Of a DNA stretch of 7,027 bases, positions 6,665 through 7,027 are shown piece by piece. The notes under the pieces are model-generated. The model searched no databases. It had not been told where the DNA came from and worked only from the letters and a program-made list of their open reading frames with translations. The DNA comes from Prevotellaceae bacterium UBA7028 (GTDB lineage: Bacteria; Bacteroidota; Bacteroidia; Bacteroidales; Bacteroidaceae), in contig DLBF01000044.1 of the NCBI GenBank assembly GCA_002494215.1, forward strand, positions 1 through 7,027. The letters run 5' to 3'. How positions within the stretch are numbered: position 1 is the first letter of the stretch; each line of letters begins with the position of its first letter. A program made the position numbers and the translations under genes.

Positions 6665-6760
6665 GGGTAATCGACGAAGTCGCTTCGCTTGTCGAAGAAA
6701 GGCTACGGGTAGGCGAGCTTTGCTCGGGTAATCGACGAAGTCGCTTCGCTTGTCGAAGAA
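6665..6760. repeat. 35-bp palindromic direct repeat with spacer hairpin
   Basis: Positions 6665-6699 and 6726-6760 are identical, 61 bp apart. Each can fold: TCGACGAAG pairs with CTTGTCGA with one bulged base around an 8-nt loop, or CGAAG pairs with CTTCG around TCG. Between them CGAGC (6714-6718), loop TTT, GCTCG (6722-6726) forms a third stem. Sequence after the second copy only weakly resembles the spacer, so this may be a decayed 61-bp tandem repeat. There is no sign of coding. Confidence 0.85.
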
Positions 6761-6790
6761 TGGGTCGGGGTGGGCTCCTCGTAGTTTATC

Positions 6791-6905
6791 GGATAACATA
6801 TCCTCATACTCCAAGCAGGCGGATAGCATATCCGCCTGAACTGGGAGTAGGTGGCTGACAAAAAAACTCCACAACTCCTTGCCTACGTAGAGAAATAGAC
6901 TCGGC
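6791..6905. repeat. Palindrome-bearing intergenic repeat, copy 2
   Basis: A perfect 10-bp hairpin, CAGGCGGATA (6816-6825), loop GCA, TATCCGCCTG (6829-6838), is followed by the 39-bp core 6867-6905 that matches 147-185 at 36 positions. A short degenerate hairpin of the same type, GGATA/TATCC with loop ACA (6791-6803), precedes it. Loops differ between copies (TGT, ACA, GCA) while the stems are kept. A minus-strand frame open from about 6979 to 6590 runs through this copy, the 35-bp repeat and part of the tandem array. I consider it non-coding. Confidence 0.75.
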
Positions 6906-6931
6906 TTGGGAATAGTCCGCAACCAACATTC

Positions 6932-7010
6932 GCCCAGAAAGGGCAAAAGAATTATTATTTCACGCACTCCCTTTGCCACTCTGCAGTGGTGGGCTGTTAT
7001 TCTTTTGCCC
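6932..7010. repeat. Long inverted repeat with inner hairpins
   Basis: GGGCAAAAGAAT (6941-6952) is perfectly complementary to ATTCTTTTGCCC (6999-7010), 46 nt apart. The loop contains CCACT (6976-6980), CTGC, AGTGG (6985-6989). The left arm can alternatively pair locally, GCCC (6932-6935) with GGGC (6941-6944), and the right arm's GCCC also belongs to the 7007-7021 hairpin, so the folds are mutually exclusive. The segment resembles the terminator-bearing segment 224-250 in part. The role is unknown. Confidence 0.55.
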
Positions 7011-7027
7011 CCTTCGGGGGCGTTATC
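7005..7027. repeat. Right copy of terminal 23-bp direct repeat
   Basis: Identical to positions 1-23, with the same GCCCCC/GGGGGC hairpin (7007-7012 and 7016-7021). The repeat reaches the end of the window, so its true extent cannot be seen. Confidence 0.85.

Noticed and set aside
6475..6760. Possible CRISPR array
   Set aside because: Repeat units are contiguous, and the parts between the conserved blocks are near-identical rather than unique spacers. No cas gene is present.
6438..6858. Overlapping frames with 22-residue repeats on both strands of the tandem array
   Set aside because: Periodic frames on both strands are an automatic result of a 66-bp unit divisible by three. No recognisable domain, ribosome-binding site or promoter supports either strand.
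6590..6979. A 129-codon minus-strand frame on the right
   Set aside because: It consists of repeat copy 2, both 35-bp repeats and part of the 66-bp array. There is no start signal, no domain, and the frame differs from the equivalent frame in copy 1.
1..7027. tRNA, rRNA, transposase, integrase or plasmid replication genes
   Set aside because: None of the expected sequence features or protein motifs is seen on either strand.

Overview
The window looks like a piece of a Bacteroidota chromosome, most probably a gut Prevotella/Segatella. This rests on four things: a very large secreted beta-rich protein ending in a type IX secretion (T9SS) type A-like tail; an A-rich start region with no Shine-Dalgarno; a TACTTTTGC box matching the Bacteroidota sigma-factor -7 consensus (TAnnTTTG); and a small MKKxYxxP-type protein of the kind common in Prevotella. 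The species is inferred, not shown.

All convincing coding sequence is on the minus strand and forms one probable two-gene operon. The first gene (5879 to 654) encodes a 1741-residue exported protein with a cleavable signal peptide. It has at least two starch-binding (CBM26-like) modules, a chitobiase C-terminal-like module, a SprB-like module, other Ig/jelly-roll segments and a C-terminal sorting domain. I see no catalytic domain. The second gene (621 to 400), 31-32 bp further on, encodes a 73-residue protein of unknown function with a GGG stretch after a 22-residue N-terminal segment. A hairpin plus T-run on the minus strand (241 to 214) is a good candidate for the end of the transcript.

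Upstream, 5880-6420 has no convincing gene. It appears to be a roughly 500-nt structured leader running from a promoter-like box at 6391-6398 down to the start codon. It contains several hairpins, a nine-base C/G homopolymer and a degenerate copy of a repeat also found at both ends of the window.

The flanks (1-213 and 6420-7027) are non-coding and unusually rich in repeats: GC hairpins, a 23-bp direct repeat shared exactly by the two window ends, two copies of an approximately 85-bp palindrome-bearing repeat, a 66-bp tandem array (2.7 copies) and a 35-bp palindromic direct repeat. Open frames through these repeats are read in different frames in different copies, so I treat them as non-coding.

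The most plausible joint role is surface or secreted glycan (starch-like) binding by the large protein, with the small protein made from the same message for an unknown purpose. Nothing in the window proves a new system. The best leads are the enzyme-less multi-CBM protein with its small partner, the long leader, and the repeat family that brackets the operon.
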